A DNA stretch of 64,000 nucleotides from Anoxybacteroides voinovskiense (GTDB lineage: Bacteria > Bacillota > Bacilli > Bacillales > Anoxybacillaceae): the NCBI RefSeq assembly GCF_014196205.1, contig NZ_JACIDE010000018.1, positions 1-64,000 of the forward strand. The letters run 5' to 3'. A program made the position numbers and the translations under genes. The notes under the pieces were generated by a model that searched no databases, had not been told where the DNA came from, and worked only from the letters and a program-made list of their open reading frames with translations. Shown piece after piece: positions 26,992 to 36,759 of the stretch (positions within the stretch are counted from its first letter, which is position 1; each line of letters starts with the position of its first letter).

Positions 26992-28686
26992 TCATTTCAA
27001 TGTGATTTGTACTGTACTTGACACCGCTGGGAACGGCCGAATTTGGTCGTGCGTTCGCCATTGATTGATAGTTTCCGTGATATTTGCAGATACCGGAACA
27101 AGTACTTGTGCGCTGACAATTCGACCGTTAACAACCGATTGGAAACGGCTTGTGTATGGTGAAATTGCGTTTTTCCATTGAATTTCTTCTGTTGCATTCG
27201 CGCGCGGTAAGCGATCGGAAATACCGCCGAGCAAGTTTGCTGCATACACAAACACTTGAAGACCACGCGGGTCAATAGTCAACGTTCCGGTGCTTGTTTT
27301 CATTTGCACATCTAAAAACGCCGATCCGGGAGGCATTTGTAATATGAGAAATGGAACGCCGATCGTCACAAATCCAGCTTGGCATGTTTGCTTGATTGTA
27401 TTAAATGTCGGTTTCCCGCCGTACATAAATGATATTTCAACGGTCATCGCCGTCGATGCTTGTCCTATTAACGATAGACCCACTTGTGCGTTTGCGGAAC
27501 TAAAGTTCGTAATAACAAGTGAAAGAGCTGTTTGCACAGATGTACCGATAGAAAGAGTCTTTTCATTCGTTCCGACAATGAAAGAAGGCTGGGACAACGA
27601 AACATCAGATGAAGTGAGTTGGTCTTGTTCCTGCGTATGAATGCCTGGGATAATATACGACAACTCCACTTCATTTCGATACGGTTCATCGGGAAAACGC
27701 CGCATACGAACAATCCGCGTCTGAACGTTAATTCCAAGCTCATCATCAAAAACATTCACGTAGTCCCCAACAGAAAACTCATATTGTGAATTTCCTGTCA
27801 ATGCAGATAAGTCGATGACTTTGCACTGATACGAAATAACAGGTTGCGACAATACTTTCAGTTTTTCTTGTGCCGCACGCATGAGGTCTCCAGCAAGCAA
27901 GAAACGCTCATCTTCCCACACATACTCTTTGCGATACTTTTGCTTTGCCTCAATCAACGGGATTCCTAAACTCGTATACCAAGAGTAGTCCTCGACATAC
28001 GGTTTGTTGTCATTTACACTCTCGATGGACAGCCCGTTCTTTCCGTACGGGTACAAGACTGTCGCTTCCGGCGCGCGGATTGTCCGTTTGATTTCTTTCA
28101 AGTTTTTACGATACCGAAAGCCATAGCCACGATTCGTCCCAATCTGTTTAACAAGGTTGATTTCTTTTTTTACTGTATCAAATTGGATTTCATGCCCTGT
28201 AATTTTCGTCCACTGTCGAATCGCCCAAAGCGCCGACTTCCTCTTCTCACTCATCGAGTGTTGCGTTTCTTGTGACGACAACGCTTCTACACGCCCAACT
28301 CCCCAACCCGTGCGAGCAACGATCTGTTCCAGCCCAGCTTTCGGTGTCTTTCGGTCAATGGTAATTTCGATTAGAAACGTATCGAGCAATTTCACGAAAT
28401 ACGATGGACAAACAACATCGAAAATCGGTTTTCCATTCGCATCGCGTCCATCGTTCATTTCAGAAATAAAAAAGCGCTTGCCCATATAGATGATTTCCAT
28501 GTCGTTCATCATCACTCGGGCAAGACGATCATCACGAGGAAGTGAAAACGTGAGCACTTCTGCGTCGTTTAATGTCTCTTCATGTTCAATGTTGTACGCA
28601 TTTTTCAGAACACCGAGTGGCTTGCCGGTAAGGTCATATAGCACCATCTGGTGTTCGATTTTTCTTGAAAAACTCAACGCTCTCAC
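26992..28686 (-). CDS. tail-associated minor structural protein (Tal/gp37-like)
   Basis: 564 residues. The N-terminus (YDLTGKPLGVLKNAYNIEHEETLNDAEVLTFSLP) is typical of phage minor structural/tail endopeptidase-like proteins that form the tail tip. The C-terminal half is beta-rich and may trim or bind surface polymers. Directly downstream of the distal tail protein gene. Confidence 0.85.
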   Translation of the reverse strand: MRALSFSRKIEHQMVLYDLTGKPLGVLKNAYNIEHEETLNDAEVLTFSLPRDDRLARVMMNDMEIIYMGKRFFISEMNDGRDANGKPIFDVVCPSYFVKLLDTFLIEITIDRKTPKAGLEQIVARTGWGVGRVEALSSQETQHSMSEKRKSALWAIRQWTKITGHEIQFDTVKKEINLVKQIGTNRGYGFRYRKNLKEIKRTIRAPEATVLYPYGKNGLSIESVNDNKPYVEDYSWYTSLGIPLIEAKQKYRKEYVWEDERFLLAGDLMRAAQEKLKVLSQPVISYQCKVIDLSALTGNSQYEFSVGDYVNVFDDELGINVQTRIVRMRRFPDEPYRNEVELSYIIPGIHTQEQDQLTSSDVSLSQPSFIVGTNEKTLSIGTSVQTALSLVITNFSSANAQVGLSLIGQASTAMTVEISFMYGGKPTFNTIKQTCQAGFVTIGVPFLILQMPPGSAFLDVQMKTSTGTLTIDPRGLQVFVYAANLLGGISDRLPRANATEEIQWKNAISPYTSRFQSVVNGRIVSAQVLVPVSANITETINQWRTHDQIRPFPAVSSTVQITLK

Positions 28687-28689
28687 CTC

Positions 28690-29418
28690 CTACAAGAATC
28701 GTTCGCGCCATTCCACCGATACGTTTAGCGTATTCTGCGCCTCGACGGTCATTATATTTGTGCCCGGCTGCAAAGACAAAAAAGTGCCCGTCGTTTTGTC
28801 TAAAATATTCGTATCGTTCAACAGAACAGTCATTTCATCACAATCAATCGTTAGTACATCGCTTGATTGGATGGTATTTGAAATAGTTAGTTTGTCGTTA
28901 CCGACCGTCAAAGACAAGGAATTTGTATTAGCGTTCGATATTTTTATTATTGGAAACACGTCATATGTTCCGTTATTTTCGAGAGTGATTTGTTTGTCGC
29001 TTGCGGTAATTTGCTTCGATACGCTTGTCTTATTGACGCTATATGCGAATGGCTCCGCTTGAAACGCCACCTTCACAAGCGATATCCCTTGCAAATGCTC
29101 AACGTCCACTTGTCCTGCCACCTTCGCCATATAATACACATCCGGCGACGTGTCAAAAATAAGTTGCTTTCGTTCTCGCGTATAGAGCCATTGCGCCACT
29201 TCACGCAGTTTAGGGATTCGTTCAGAGCGCGTGCAACGAACACCGAGTGTGCATTCGATTCGCTTATCTTCTAGCCAGCCTGAGAAAAGAATATTGCCAT
29301 CGCGTCCGGGTACGGACTCATAGGTATCTTTCATATTTGACACAAGTGGCATCTTTAAATCTGTGACAAGAATGTCCATTTCCCTTGTGTGTTTTCCATT
29401 GAAAGAAAATCCCGACAT
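28690..29418 (-). CDS. distal tail protein (Dit)
   Basis: 242 residues in the siphovirus Dit class: MSGFSFNGKHTREMDILVTDLKMP at the start and a VPGRDG motif (SVPGRDGNILFSG) with a galectin-like C-terminal part. It forms the hexameric hub linking tail tube to tip. Overlaps the tape measure stop by one base. Confidence 0.88.
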   Translation of the reverse strand: MSGFSFNGKHTREMDILVTDLKMPLVSNMKDTYESVPGRDGNILFSGWLEDKRIECTLGVRCTRSERIPKLREVAQWLYTRERKQLIFDTSPDVYYMAKVAGQVDVEHLQGISLVKVAFQAEPFAYSVNKTSVSKQITASDKQITLENNGTYDVFPIIKISNANTNSLSLTVGNDKLTISNTIQSSDVLTIDCDEMTVLLNDTNILDKTTGTFLSLQPGTNIMTVEAQNTLNVSVEWRERFL

Positions 29419-32400
29419 TACCTCATCCCCCTTGCCTTACGGGATGATTGAGATATCGAGTATAACTCGCGCGAAATGCGATATATATCCTCGTCGTTTC
29501 TAACGACCATATTTTCGATGATGATTGTCGGTCCTCCGCTCGCAGCGCCTGACATAACGTTACCGACCACATTCGTTTCAACAACATGCTGAATCGCCGC
29601 TGGCTTTATACTTGGCAGAGCGATGTTGCCGATTTGTTGACCGGCTTTTGCTACTCGTTTTGCCATATCAACAACACTGTTTTCGGCTAGTTTCGCATCG
29701 TCCGTAATACCAATTGCTAAACCTTGTGACAAATATCCCCCGTATTCCGCAAACAAACGGCTCGGGCTGCGAATACCGAAAAAGTCTTTAATTTTATTCG
29801 TTAATCCAGAAAGCATAGACCTAACCTTGTCCCATAGCCAATCCGCCATGTTGCTCATACCATTCCATATGCCACGAAGCAAATCTTTACCAATTTCCAC
29901 AAAGCTACTTGCCCAACTTCTTGCGGTGTTTTTGATACCTTCCCATATGTTGATTATCGTGTCTCTTACACCATTAAAGATATTAGAAATAGCGCTTTTT
30001 AAGCTGTTGAATGTGTTTTGCACTGCAGAAGATAAACTGCTAACGATATTGCTAACGCTCGTTTTGACACCATTCCACACGTTCGATAAAAATGACGCGA
30101 TCGCATTAAAAATAGTCGTTGCTGTTGCTTTTAATCCATCCCAAACGGCGACAACAGTTGTCTTAATTGCGTTCCAAACAGTTGAAAAAATCGTCTTGTA
30201 TATGTTGAGTACGGTTGTAAAATACACTTTTATCCCTTCAAAAATGGCTGTAGCTGCTGTTTTTAGTCCTTCCCAAACCGTTGTGACTACCGTTTTAATT
30301 CCTTCCCATATGGTTGTAAAAATCGTTTTATAAATGTTAAAGACCGTTATAAAATACGTTTTCAGTCCATCCCAAACAGCCGCAGCTACAGCTTTTATTC
30401 CTTCCCATGTTGCCGATAGAAACGCTTTGATTTCATCCCAGTTTTTATACAGCACAACACCAATAGCTACTAATCCAGCAATTGCCCCGATCGCAATCCC
30501 GATCGGACCGGTAATAACAGCTATCGCGCTTGAAAAGACCCCTGCCATTCCACCAGCACTAGCCAGCACGCTTGCCAACGCCCCAAACCCTTGCATGGCG
30601 GTTCCTACAATCGACAATACTACACCGATTGTCGCAACAACCCCGAGTAGCACAGCTGAAACGGCCGCTCCAATTGCGATAAATTGCTGCATACCTGTTG
30701 GTAAGCTGTTAAAAACATTAAATAAACCTTGTATCGCCTCTGCAACCACTCGAATAGCTGGTGCTAATGCATCGCCAATAGAAATTTGTGCGGTTTCAAT
30801 AGCGCCGCCTAGTTCCTCAAGCGCACCCTTTAAATTGTTTTTCATTTTTTCAGCCGCTTCTTTGGACGCCCCACTTGAGTTTTGGAGGGACTTTGTTAAA
30901 GAGTCTAGTTTTTGTGGTCCAGCTTCAATGACCGTGAGCATACCGCTTGCGGCTTCCGTCCCAAAAATAGTAGAAAGTGCCGCAAGTTTTTGCGCATTAC
31001 TCATATTTTTTGTTTTCTCAGAAAGCTGCCCAATAATATTACCGAAAGGTAGCATTCGACCTTGTGAATCTGTCACTTGAATTCCTAGTTCTTCAAGTGT
31101 TTTTTTCGCCTCTTTGGAAGGATCGGAAAGGTTAATAAGGGAAGCGCGTAATGTTGTACCAGCCGTTTCTCCCTTAATACCGTTATTCGCCATAATTTCT
31201 GTTGCGGCTGCAAGTTCTTCAAGGGAAATGCCTAGCGATTTTGCTACCGGCGCGGCATATTTGAAGGTATATTGCATATCCTCGATTCCCGCCGCAGAGT
31301 CATTTGCCGCTTGAGCAAGCACGTCAGCCACTCGTCCTGCTTCTCCTGCTGATAATCCAAAGGCATTCAATGCTGACGACACAGTATCAGCAACAAGCGC
31401 CATATCCTCTCCAGATGCTTCAGCCGCCGCGATAACCCCTGGCATTGCGGCAAGAATCTGATTTGTGTTATACCCCATTTGCCCCATAATTTCCATCCCT
31501 TGAGCGACCTCTGTTGCTGATTTGGAAGTCGTCGCACCAAGATCAAGCGCCGATTGTTTTAGCTTTTCTAGTTCTGCTGGCGTTGCATTTGCGACTGCAC
31601 CAACCCTTGAAAGTTGCGCTTCAAAATCCGCTGACTTTTTCACTGCTGCACCAAGCGCTCCGCCAATCGCTGCACTTGCTACACCGAATGAGGCAGCAAT
31701 TTGCGCACCCGACGATTGAAGATTATTTCCGACGTCTTGCAAGCGCTGGCCGGTTTCGTTCCATTTTGTTTGGAGTTGTCCCCAAGCTGTTGCTTGTTGT
31801 TGAATCGTTTGGTTCAGTTGCCGTAGCTGCGCCTCGGTTTCTTTCATTTCTGCTGTCGCTTTGTTATAAGCGATTAACAGTTCATTCGTTTCTTTCGCAT
31901 CTGCTCCTTTTGCCTTTACACTTTCATCATATAGTTGCTTTAATTCTGATACTTTCGTTTTCTGTAATTCGAGCGTTTGCGCCAAACTATTTGCTTTCGT
32001 ACGCAATTGTTCAGACGTTGAGCCAAAATTTTCGATACCTGCTGTTGCAGCGCGAAATTCGGAATCAATCACTTTCAACTGCTGGTCAATTTTTTGCAAA
32101 CTTTGCGTTACTGCTTGCTCTAACTTGTTAAAGCCGTCCGATTGCTTTTCAATCTCTTTATTTGTTTGTTGTAACTGTGCCTCTGTCTTTTTCATTTCTG
32201 CGACAGCTTTGTTATAGGCAATAAGAAGCTTCTCGGTTTCAGCTGCGTCTTTTCCTTTCGTCTGCGCACTTTCTTCATATCTGCGCTTTAACTCAGCGAC
32301 TTTCGCCTCGTGCAACTGTAGCTTTTGTGTGAGGGAATCCGCTTTGATTTGCAATCCTTCCAAACTATTCTCGAAATCCTTTACACCACCAGTAGCCGCT

Positions 32401-32510
32401 TTAAACTCAGCGTCAACGAGCCGTATTTTGCGATTGACAGCCTCAACGCTCGTCGTGAAATTTGCACTATCTAATCCAAGTGACACTCGCAACGTACCAA
32501 CTTCCGCCAT
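29418..32510 (-). CDS. tail tape measure protein
   Basis: 1030 residues from ATG at 32510 (AAAGGTGG upstream; the frame opens 10 codons earlier). N-terminal coiled coil contains two copies of a ~115-residue unit (DAEFKAATGG... and DSEFRAATAG..., each with LLIAYNKA-x-AEMK-x-TEAQL). A TP901-type core follows (ATTSKSATEVAQGMEIMGQ, GTTLRASLINLSDPSKEA), then membrane-active helices, then many Trp-containing repeats (WEGIKTVVTTVWEGLK). It sets tail length and helps DNA entry. Confidence 0.93.
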   Translation of the reverse strand: MAEVGTLRVSLGLDSANFTTSVEAVNRKIRLVDAEFKAATGGVKDFENSLEGLQIKADSLTQKLQLHEAKVAELKRRYEESAQTKGKDAAETEKLLIAYNKAVAEMKKTEAQLQQTNKEIEKQSDGFNKLEQAVTQSLQKIDQQLKVIDSEFRAATAGIENFGSTSEQLRTKANSLAQTLELQKTKVSELKQLYDESVKAKGADAKETNELLIAYNKATAEMKETEAQLRQLNQTIQQQATAWGQLQTKWNETGQRLQDVGNNLQSSGAQIAASFGVASAAIGGALGAAVKKSADFEAQLSRVGAVANATPAELEKLKQSALDLGATTSKSATEVAQGMEIMGQMGYNTNQILAAMPGVIAAAEASGEDMALVADTVSSALNAFGLSAGEAGRVADVLAQAANDSAAGIEDMQYTFKYAAPVAKSLGISLEELAAATEIMANNGIKGETAGTTLRASLINLSDPSKEAKKTLEELGIQVTDSQGRMLPFGNIIGQLSEKTKNMSNAQKLAALSTIFGTEAASGMLTVIEAGPQKLDSLTKSLQNSSGASKEAAEKMKNNLKGALEELGGAIETAQISIGDALAPAIRVVAEAIQGLFNVFNSLPTGMQQFIAIGAAVSAVLLGVVATIGVVLSIVGTAMQGFGALASVLASAGGMAGVFSSAIAVITGPIGIAIGAIAGLVAIGVVLYKNWDEIKAFLSATWEGIKAVAAAVWDGLKTYFITVFNIYKTIFTTIWEGIKTVVTTVWEGLKTAATAIFEGIKVYFTTVLNIYKTIFSTVWNAIKTTVVAVWDGLKATATTIFNAIASFLSNVWNGVKTSVSNIVSSLSSAVQNTFNSLKSAISNIFNGVRDTIINIWEGIKNTARSWASSFVEIGKDLLRGIWNGMSNMADWLWDKVRSMLSGLTNKIKDFFGIRSPSRLFAEYGGYLSQGLAIGITDDAKLAENSVVDMAKRVAKAGQQIGNIALPSIKPAAIQHVVETNVVGNVMSGAASGGPTIIIENMVVRNDEDIYRISRELYSISQSSRKARGMR

Positions 32511-32523
32511 CGTTTCACCACCT

Positions 32524-32715
32524 TTACAACAGCTGTTCAACCATCAATCGTTCTTTCCGTGTCTCTTTTTCTTCTGCATAGTCCAAAAGCTCAAAATAAA
32601 AACCGATGTCCATCTCATCGACGAGATACATCGGTACGCCGTTCTTAATGTGCGTGAGGTAAAACTCTTTCACTGCGTCATACGGGTCCATTTCAGACCC
32701 CGTTACACGTTTGGG
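32524..32715 (-). CDS. tail assembly chaperone, T extension made by -1 frameshift
   Basis: Short frame that overlaps the end of the upstream chaperone gene in the -1 phase. It runs from the CCCAAAC slippery site through KRVTGSEMDPYDAVKEFYL to a stop at 32524, adding about 62 residues to the G protein. It also has an internal ATG (32691) but no good ribosome binding site. This is the usual gpG/gpGT arrangement just upstream of the tape measure gene. Confidence 0.8.
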   Translation of the reverse strand, partial: PKRVTGSEMDPYDAVKEFYLTHIKNGVPMYLVDEMDIGFYFELLDYAEEKETRKERLMVEQLL

Positions 32716-32996
32716 TCGCTGGTTTTGGCCACTCCAATGACTTTATTCATGCAATCTGAAATTGTCGGGATGAGGCGATCTGCCGCAATGCCGTCGTAAA
32801 ATTCATCGACCGTGAATTGTTCGTTAAACAATTCAACAATAAAAGCGATGATAGAGTCCAACGCCTCCACATCAATATTGTTAAAGTCGTATTTTTTACG
32901 AAGTTCCAATGCACGACGAAACATACGCGCTTTGACGAATGGAATAGTAAATGTTTTCTCTTGACCATCGATTAATAATGTAATTTGCATGTTCAT
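32703..32996 (-). CDS. tail assembly chaperone, G protein
   Basis: 97 residues (MNMQITLLIDGQEKTFTIPF...). Size, start and location between major tail protein and tape measure fit the siphovirus tail assembly chaperone. The last codons GAC-CCA-AAC-GTG-TAA contain the heptamer C-CCA-AAC. Confidence 0.85.
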   Translation of the reverse strand: MNMQITLLIDGQEKTFTIPFVKARMFRRALELRKKYDFNNIDVEALDSIIAFIVELFNEQFTVDEFYDGIAADRLIPTISDCMNKVIGVAKTSDPNV

Positions 32997-33011
32997 CCCT
33001 CCACGTTATGA

Positions 33012-33040
33012 AATGAAAAAGAGAAAGGGCTTCCCCTTTC
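33012..33040 (-). terminator. hairpin between major tail protein and chaperone genes
   Basis: Stem GAAAGGG / CCCTTTC followed by TTTTTCATTT on the minus strand. It probably gives partial termination so the abundant tail protein exceeds the tape measure. Confidence 0.7.
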
Positions 33041-33043
33041 CCT

Positions 33044-33613
33044 TTACGGCGTTGTTGTTTCTTGATAGACAGTACTAAACCAGTTTTGAATGACTGCTGG
33101 ATCAACACCCTGATCCTTCGTATTCACTGATGCTTTCCAAGCCTCGTCAAATTCCCTTTTTACAAATTTCCCCTTCAACGTTGGCGTCTGAAATTCAACT
33201 TTATCGCCTTTTGTTTTGTATTGCTCTTCCGGCAATTCGAATTTCCCTTTGTACAGCCACACATATTTCTGCCCTCCGTTCGAAAGAGGAAGAATAAATC
33301 CAAGCGCGACATATGGCGCTGTATCACCGCTTTTTTGAATCACGACACCATCATCATTAATCGTTGCGCCTAATAGAAATGCCTGCATCTCTGTTGAAAT
33401 GTCATCCACTCCGATTTCTACTTCAATTTCACCAAGAGACGATGCAACTTCAGCTGGCCCGTCATCCGCATACAACGTTTCAGTGTTTACCTTCGGGCTT
33501 ATTTTCGCTTCAATCGCTTTCGCCAATCGCTTTGGCGTATCGTACTGAACGCCGGTGAAATCGTCCTTCATCAACTTGGCTACATATGGATGTTTTAAAC
33601 CGATTACTGCCAT
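33044..33613 (-). CDS. major tail protein (phi13/TP901-1 type)
   Basis: 189 residues; features of the phage major tail tube family such as GEIEVEIGVDDISTEMQAFLLGA and LPLSNGGQKYVWLYKGKFELPEE. Strong ribosome binding site; sits between the tail terminator-type gene and the chaperone. Confidence 0.88.
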   Translation of the reverse strand: MAVIGLKHPYVAKLMKDDFTGVQYDTPKRLAKAIEAKISPKVNTETLYADDGPAEVASSLGEIEVEIGVDDISTEMQAFLLGATINDDGVVIQKSGDTAPYVALGFILPLSNGGQKYVWLYKGKFELPEEQYKTKGDKVEFQTPTLKGKFVKREFDEAWKASVNTKDQGVDPAVIQNWFSTVYQETTTP

Positions 33614-33624
33614 CTTATTCCCTC

Positions 33625-33948
33625 CTAATCAATATAAGAAAATCGAATTGCTTTATGGTACGTTTTTGTTTCTTGCTCGAATAAATCCACTTCCGATGTG
33701 CGTCGAAATCCTGCTACTATCATTCTTTCTTTGACTTGCTGTGCTAGATCCGTGTAGTCCGTCTTGCTCCAAATGTCAATTTGAAAAAAATGTGACGTTT
33801 GTTGCTCCTCATCGTCCGCATTTAGCGCGGAAAACTGATTATATTCAAAAAAGGTGATATACGTCTTTTCTTTTCCCTCATATGTTTGGAACGCGACTGG
33901 AACACCGAGAGGTTTTAGTGTGTCAATGATCATCTTGTTTAGACTCAT
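33625..33948 (-). CDS. tail terminator/completion protein candidate
   Basis: 107 residues with TYITFFEYNQFSALNADDEEQQTSHFFQIDIWSKTDYTDL, a fold and spacing typical of tail completion proteins (DUF806-like). Overlaps the preceding HK97 gp10-like gene by 4 bases. Confidence 0.75.
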   Translation of the reverse strand: MSLNKMIIDTLKPLGVPVAFQTYEGKEKTYITFFEYNQFSALNADDEEQQTSHFFQIDIWSKTDYTDLAQQVKERMIVAGFRRTSEVDLFEQETKTYHKAIRFSYID

Positions 33949-34337
33949 AACCTCAACTCCCGCCGAATGACATCAGCCATTTCATCCTGCACACGATCGA
34001 TGTTTTCCTCAAAAGCTGGCTGTAAAAAAGGATGAGGGTCTGCTTTCGGGTATTTTCGTCCTTTTTTCTCTCCTGCTTTTCGACCAAATTCGACAAACAG
34101 CCCATAAAAACGATCACGATCCGGTCCGATATCGACAGTTCCATCTTCTTTCACATCGGAAATCACAATGTTTTCCGCTAGCTTCCCCGTATCGCGTGGC
34201 GCTTTTTGTGAGGCTGCTTGTTGCACAACTTTTGCACCAGCTATAAGTGCTTCTTGTTTGACTTGCTCAGCTTCGTTACCCAACGTCTCCAACTTCTTTA
34301 ACAACTCTTGCATACCTTCTAACTTAAAGCCCATCAC
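33945..34337 (-). CDS. HK97 gp10-like head-tail protein
   Basis: 130 residues. Conserved pattern AGAKVVQQAASQKAPRDTGKLAENI near the N-terminus and HPFLQPAFEENIDRVQDEM near the C-terminus identify the HK97-gp10 family of neck/tail completion proteins. Overlaps both neighbours. Confidence 0.87.
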   Translation of the reverse strand: MMGFKLEGMQELLKKLETLGNEAEQVKQEALIAGAKVVQQAASQKAPRDTGKLAENIVISDVKEDGTVDIGPDRDRFYGLFVEFGRKAGEKKGRKYPKADPHPFLQPAFEENIDRVQDEMADVIRRELRL

Positions 34338-34660
34338 ACCACTTCCTTTGCCACAATCGTCATCGTGACATTACGCTCATCATCATTTATGACAGACAAA
34401 ATTTCAAACGTGCGTCCTTTATATTGAATACGCATATCGGGTGTAATCCCCGCTGTGTAGCGCACAACAAAACGTACCGTATTTTCGTTTTGCGTTGTCG
34501 CAGCTTCGTAATATTCTCGCCCACGCAACGTTTTAATCGCTGCCCATAAGTGATGACGGTCTTGCCATTCCTCTGACGAAAAGCCGTTTTCGTTTTGTTC
34601 TTCGGTTTGTTGCTGGATTGTAATGCGATGTTTAAATTGGTTAGTCAGTCGTCGCGCCAT
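34334..34660 (-). CDS. head-tail adaptor (SPP1 gp16-like)
   Basis: 108 residues; typical phage head-tail joining protein: FKHRITIQQQTEEQNENGFS, the WAAIKTLRGREY segment and IQYKGRTFEILSV. Overlaps the connector gene. Confidence 0.88.
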   Translation of the reverse strand: MARRLTNQFKHRITIQQQTEEQNENGFSSEEWQDRHHLWAAIKTLRGREYYEAATTQNENTVRFVVRYTAGITPDMRIQYKGRTFEILSVINDDERNVTMTIVAKEVV

Positions 34661-34901
34661 TTATCATTGCCTCCTGCACAAAAAATGGCGTCAATGCATT
34701 AAAGGCTTTTCCCATTTCTTCTTCGCTCACCCGATATTCGTAAAAAATAGAAGCGACGATGAGCACTAAATGATCTGCTTCCGTTCCCGTCGCATTTTTT
34801 ACATACTTTTTCGCTGTTTCTAAATAGAAAGAGAGCATGGCATCTTCCATGCTCCCATCGATTCGCAAATGTTCCTTTAACATGTCAACGGAGACTGCCA
34901 T
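34641..34901 (-). CDS. head-tail connector (gp6-like)
   Basis: 86 residues, helical: VDMLKEHLRIDGSMEDAML then LVLIVASIFYEYR. This is the phage gp6/gp15-type connector that sits beneath the portal. Confidence 0.85.
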   Translation of the reverse strand: MAVSVDMLKEHLRIDGSMEDAMLSFYLETAKKYVKNATGTEADHLVLIVASIFYEYRVSEEEMGKAFNALTPFFVQEAMINGATTD

Positions 34902-34915
34902 GCCTCTTCACCCGC

Positions 34916-36187
34916 TTACGCATTTAACTCAAGCTTAAAGACAGACGGCTCAAACGGACCGTATACAAGTTGTCCATCATTTAAATGCCAAATTTTAAAA
35001 CCGACATGGTTTGTATCGGCATATTTCTCAATTAATTTCGTCACTTCCATCGTGCCGACAACATCTTGAATGTAGAACGTTGAAAAATCACCAAAATACA
35101 AACGTTGAATATTCGGTGTACCTGCATCCACGAAATCTGTCACATCAACCGGGAAACCGAGTAAGCGATAGCCGAAGCCACCTTCTAATCCGATATCTTG
35201 GCGCAAAAGTGGGAAGCCGTCTGCCGTTTTAATCGTTTCAATTGCCGTCAATGCCGCACGGTTAATCATCCAACGCGCGTTTTTAAGCATGGACGTTGGC
35301 AAACTGTTTTTAAGTTGCACAAACTTGTCGTAAATGTCTGTTGCTGTCGGTGTAAAAGCGACCGCTTTGCGAATTAGCGCACCTGGATTGTCTGCACTAT
35401 TGAAGAAAAACTCCGCTTCTTCACGCACGTAAGCTTTCTTTAATTCGTCCACAACGATTCGTTCCACATTCATCTCGCTCATTGCAAGAAGCTTCTTTGT
35501 CACAAGCACAAGCGCATCCGTTTCCGTTGGATTCAAATAGTACTCATCAAATTCAATATCCGTCTCTGGGATTGGTTGGTTCAATGCACGCTCTGTTTTC
35601 ACACGGTTTGCTTTCGCTTTTTTAATTAAAATCGGAAAGCCTTGTGTCCCTTTTGTTGGTACAACCTTCCCATATTTTCGTAACAAGTTTTCTTCTTGGG
35701 CATAGGCAATAATTTCTTTCACCAACGACTCTGGAACAAGTACATTCCCGCCGTGCGTCTGAACTCCCATTGCCCGCGCTTCACTTTCGCTAATTTGCCC
35801 TACAAGATATCGGCAAAAAGCGTTGCGTGTTTTCATTTCATTTGTTTTTACTTGAACACGAGAGGAAAGAGATTGATTAATCATATTTGTTAAACCAGCA
35901 CGCTGTTCTTGTGTTAAGATGGAGCGCTTTTCGCCCTCGTCTTGTTCTTCATCGTCTGCGTTTTCGTCGTCTTCTTCACCTTCACCGACTCCGTTGCCAT
36001 TATTATCGTCTGTTTCATCAAACTCTGCGAGAGCCTCGTTTACCGCATCTAAATCAGCTGTCAATTCATCGACTTCTGCCTGTACTTCTTCCATTGAACG
36101 AGTTTCAGAACCTTTTTCTAATAGCTCTTTAAGCTGCTTTAGTCGTTTTTCCAATTGTGCTTTACGACGTAATAAATACTTTTTCAT
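34916..36187 (-). CDS. major capsid protein (HK97 fold)
   Basis: 423 residues. The first ~100 residues form a charged coiled coil (delta/scaffold domain) that the protease would remove; the acidic run DDENADDEEQDEGE marks its end. The capsid core follows with LVPESLVKEI, LRKYGKVVPTKG, and YFGDFSTFYIQD. Preceded by protease and portal genes, the standard HK97 order. Confidence 0.92.
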   Translation of the reverse strand: MKKYLLRRKAQLEKRLKQLKELLEKGSETRSMEEVQAEVDELTADLDAVNEALAEFDETDDNNGNGVGEGEEDDENADDEEQDEGEKRSILTQEQRAGLTNMINQSLSSRVQVKTNEMKTRNAFCRYLVGQISESEARAMGVQTHGGNVLVPESLVKEIIAYAQEENLLRKYGKVVPTKGTQGFPILIKKAKANRVKTERALNQPIPETDIEFDEYYLNPTETDALVLVTKKLLAMSEMNVERIVVDELKKAYVREEAEFFFNSADNPGALIRKAVAFTPTATDIYDKFVQLKNSLPTSMLKNARWMINRAALTAIETIKTADGFPLLRQDIGLEGGFGYRLLGFPVDVTDFVDAGTPNIQRLYFGDFSTFYIQDVVGTMEVTKLIEKYADTNHVGFKIWHLNDGQLVYGPFEPSVFKLELNA

Positions 36188-36759
36188 CGCTTCAACGCCT
36201 CCTCAATTTGTTTGATTAGTTTTTGTCTTTCATAATGAAGTTCGCGCTGTTCTGTGAACCGATCGCGGACATATGCTTCTGTATCCTCATAAGCTGGAAG
36301 GCTGACAATGCTAATTTCATAGAGCTTTACTTCTTGAATCGTTCGCTGTGCTGGCTCTACGTCCCAGTTCCATGAATCCCGAACGACTTGGAAGCCAAAT
36401 GAACATTGATTGATATCACCACGTTGCATAGAAATCATTAAATCTTTTGCCCAACTCGTATCTGGTGGCGTGACAAGAAATTTCAATCCTTTCTCATCTT
36501 CTTCAAGCGTAAGCGTACCGCTTTTCGTCCGCCCTAAAACATAATCCCAATTATGATTAAAAAGCGCACGGACATCTGCTTTTTCCATTAATGATTTGGC
36601 GAATGCTCCTTTCGCAATCGTTTCTTGAAACATATCACCAATCATCGTTGGAGAATCAAAAATGCTCGCATAGCCTTCAATGACTTGCGAGCTTCCTTCG
36701 GTACCAGCACGTATTTCAATGTTTGACAGCGTAAAAATTCGCTTCTCTTTCTCATTCAT
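36184..36759 (-). CDS. prohead protease (HK97 U35 family)
   Basis: 191 residues. The family His motif is in FNHNWDYVLGRTKSGTL and the Ser region in CSFGFQVVRDSWN. It cleaves the delta domain from the capsid protein. Overlaps the capsid start and the portal stop by four bases each. Confidence 0.92.
   Translation of the reverse strand: MNEKEKRIFTLSNIEIRAGTEGSSQVIEGYASIFDSPTMIGDMFQETIAKGAFAKSLMEKADVRALFNHNWDYVLGRTKSGTLTLEEDEKGLKFLVTPPDTSWAKDLMISMQRGDINQCSFGFQVVRDSWNWDVEPAQRTIQEVKLYEISIVSLPAYEDTEAYVRDRFTEQRELHYERQKLIKQIEEALKR

Noticed and set aside
30334-31080. Long plus-strand frames opposite the tape measure gene
   Set aside because: Shadow of the Ala/Ile-rich tape measure coding strand; no ribosome binding site.
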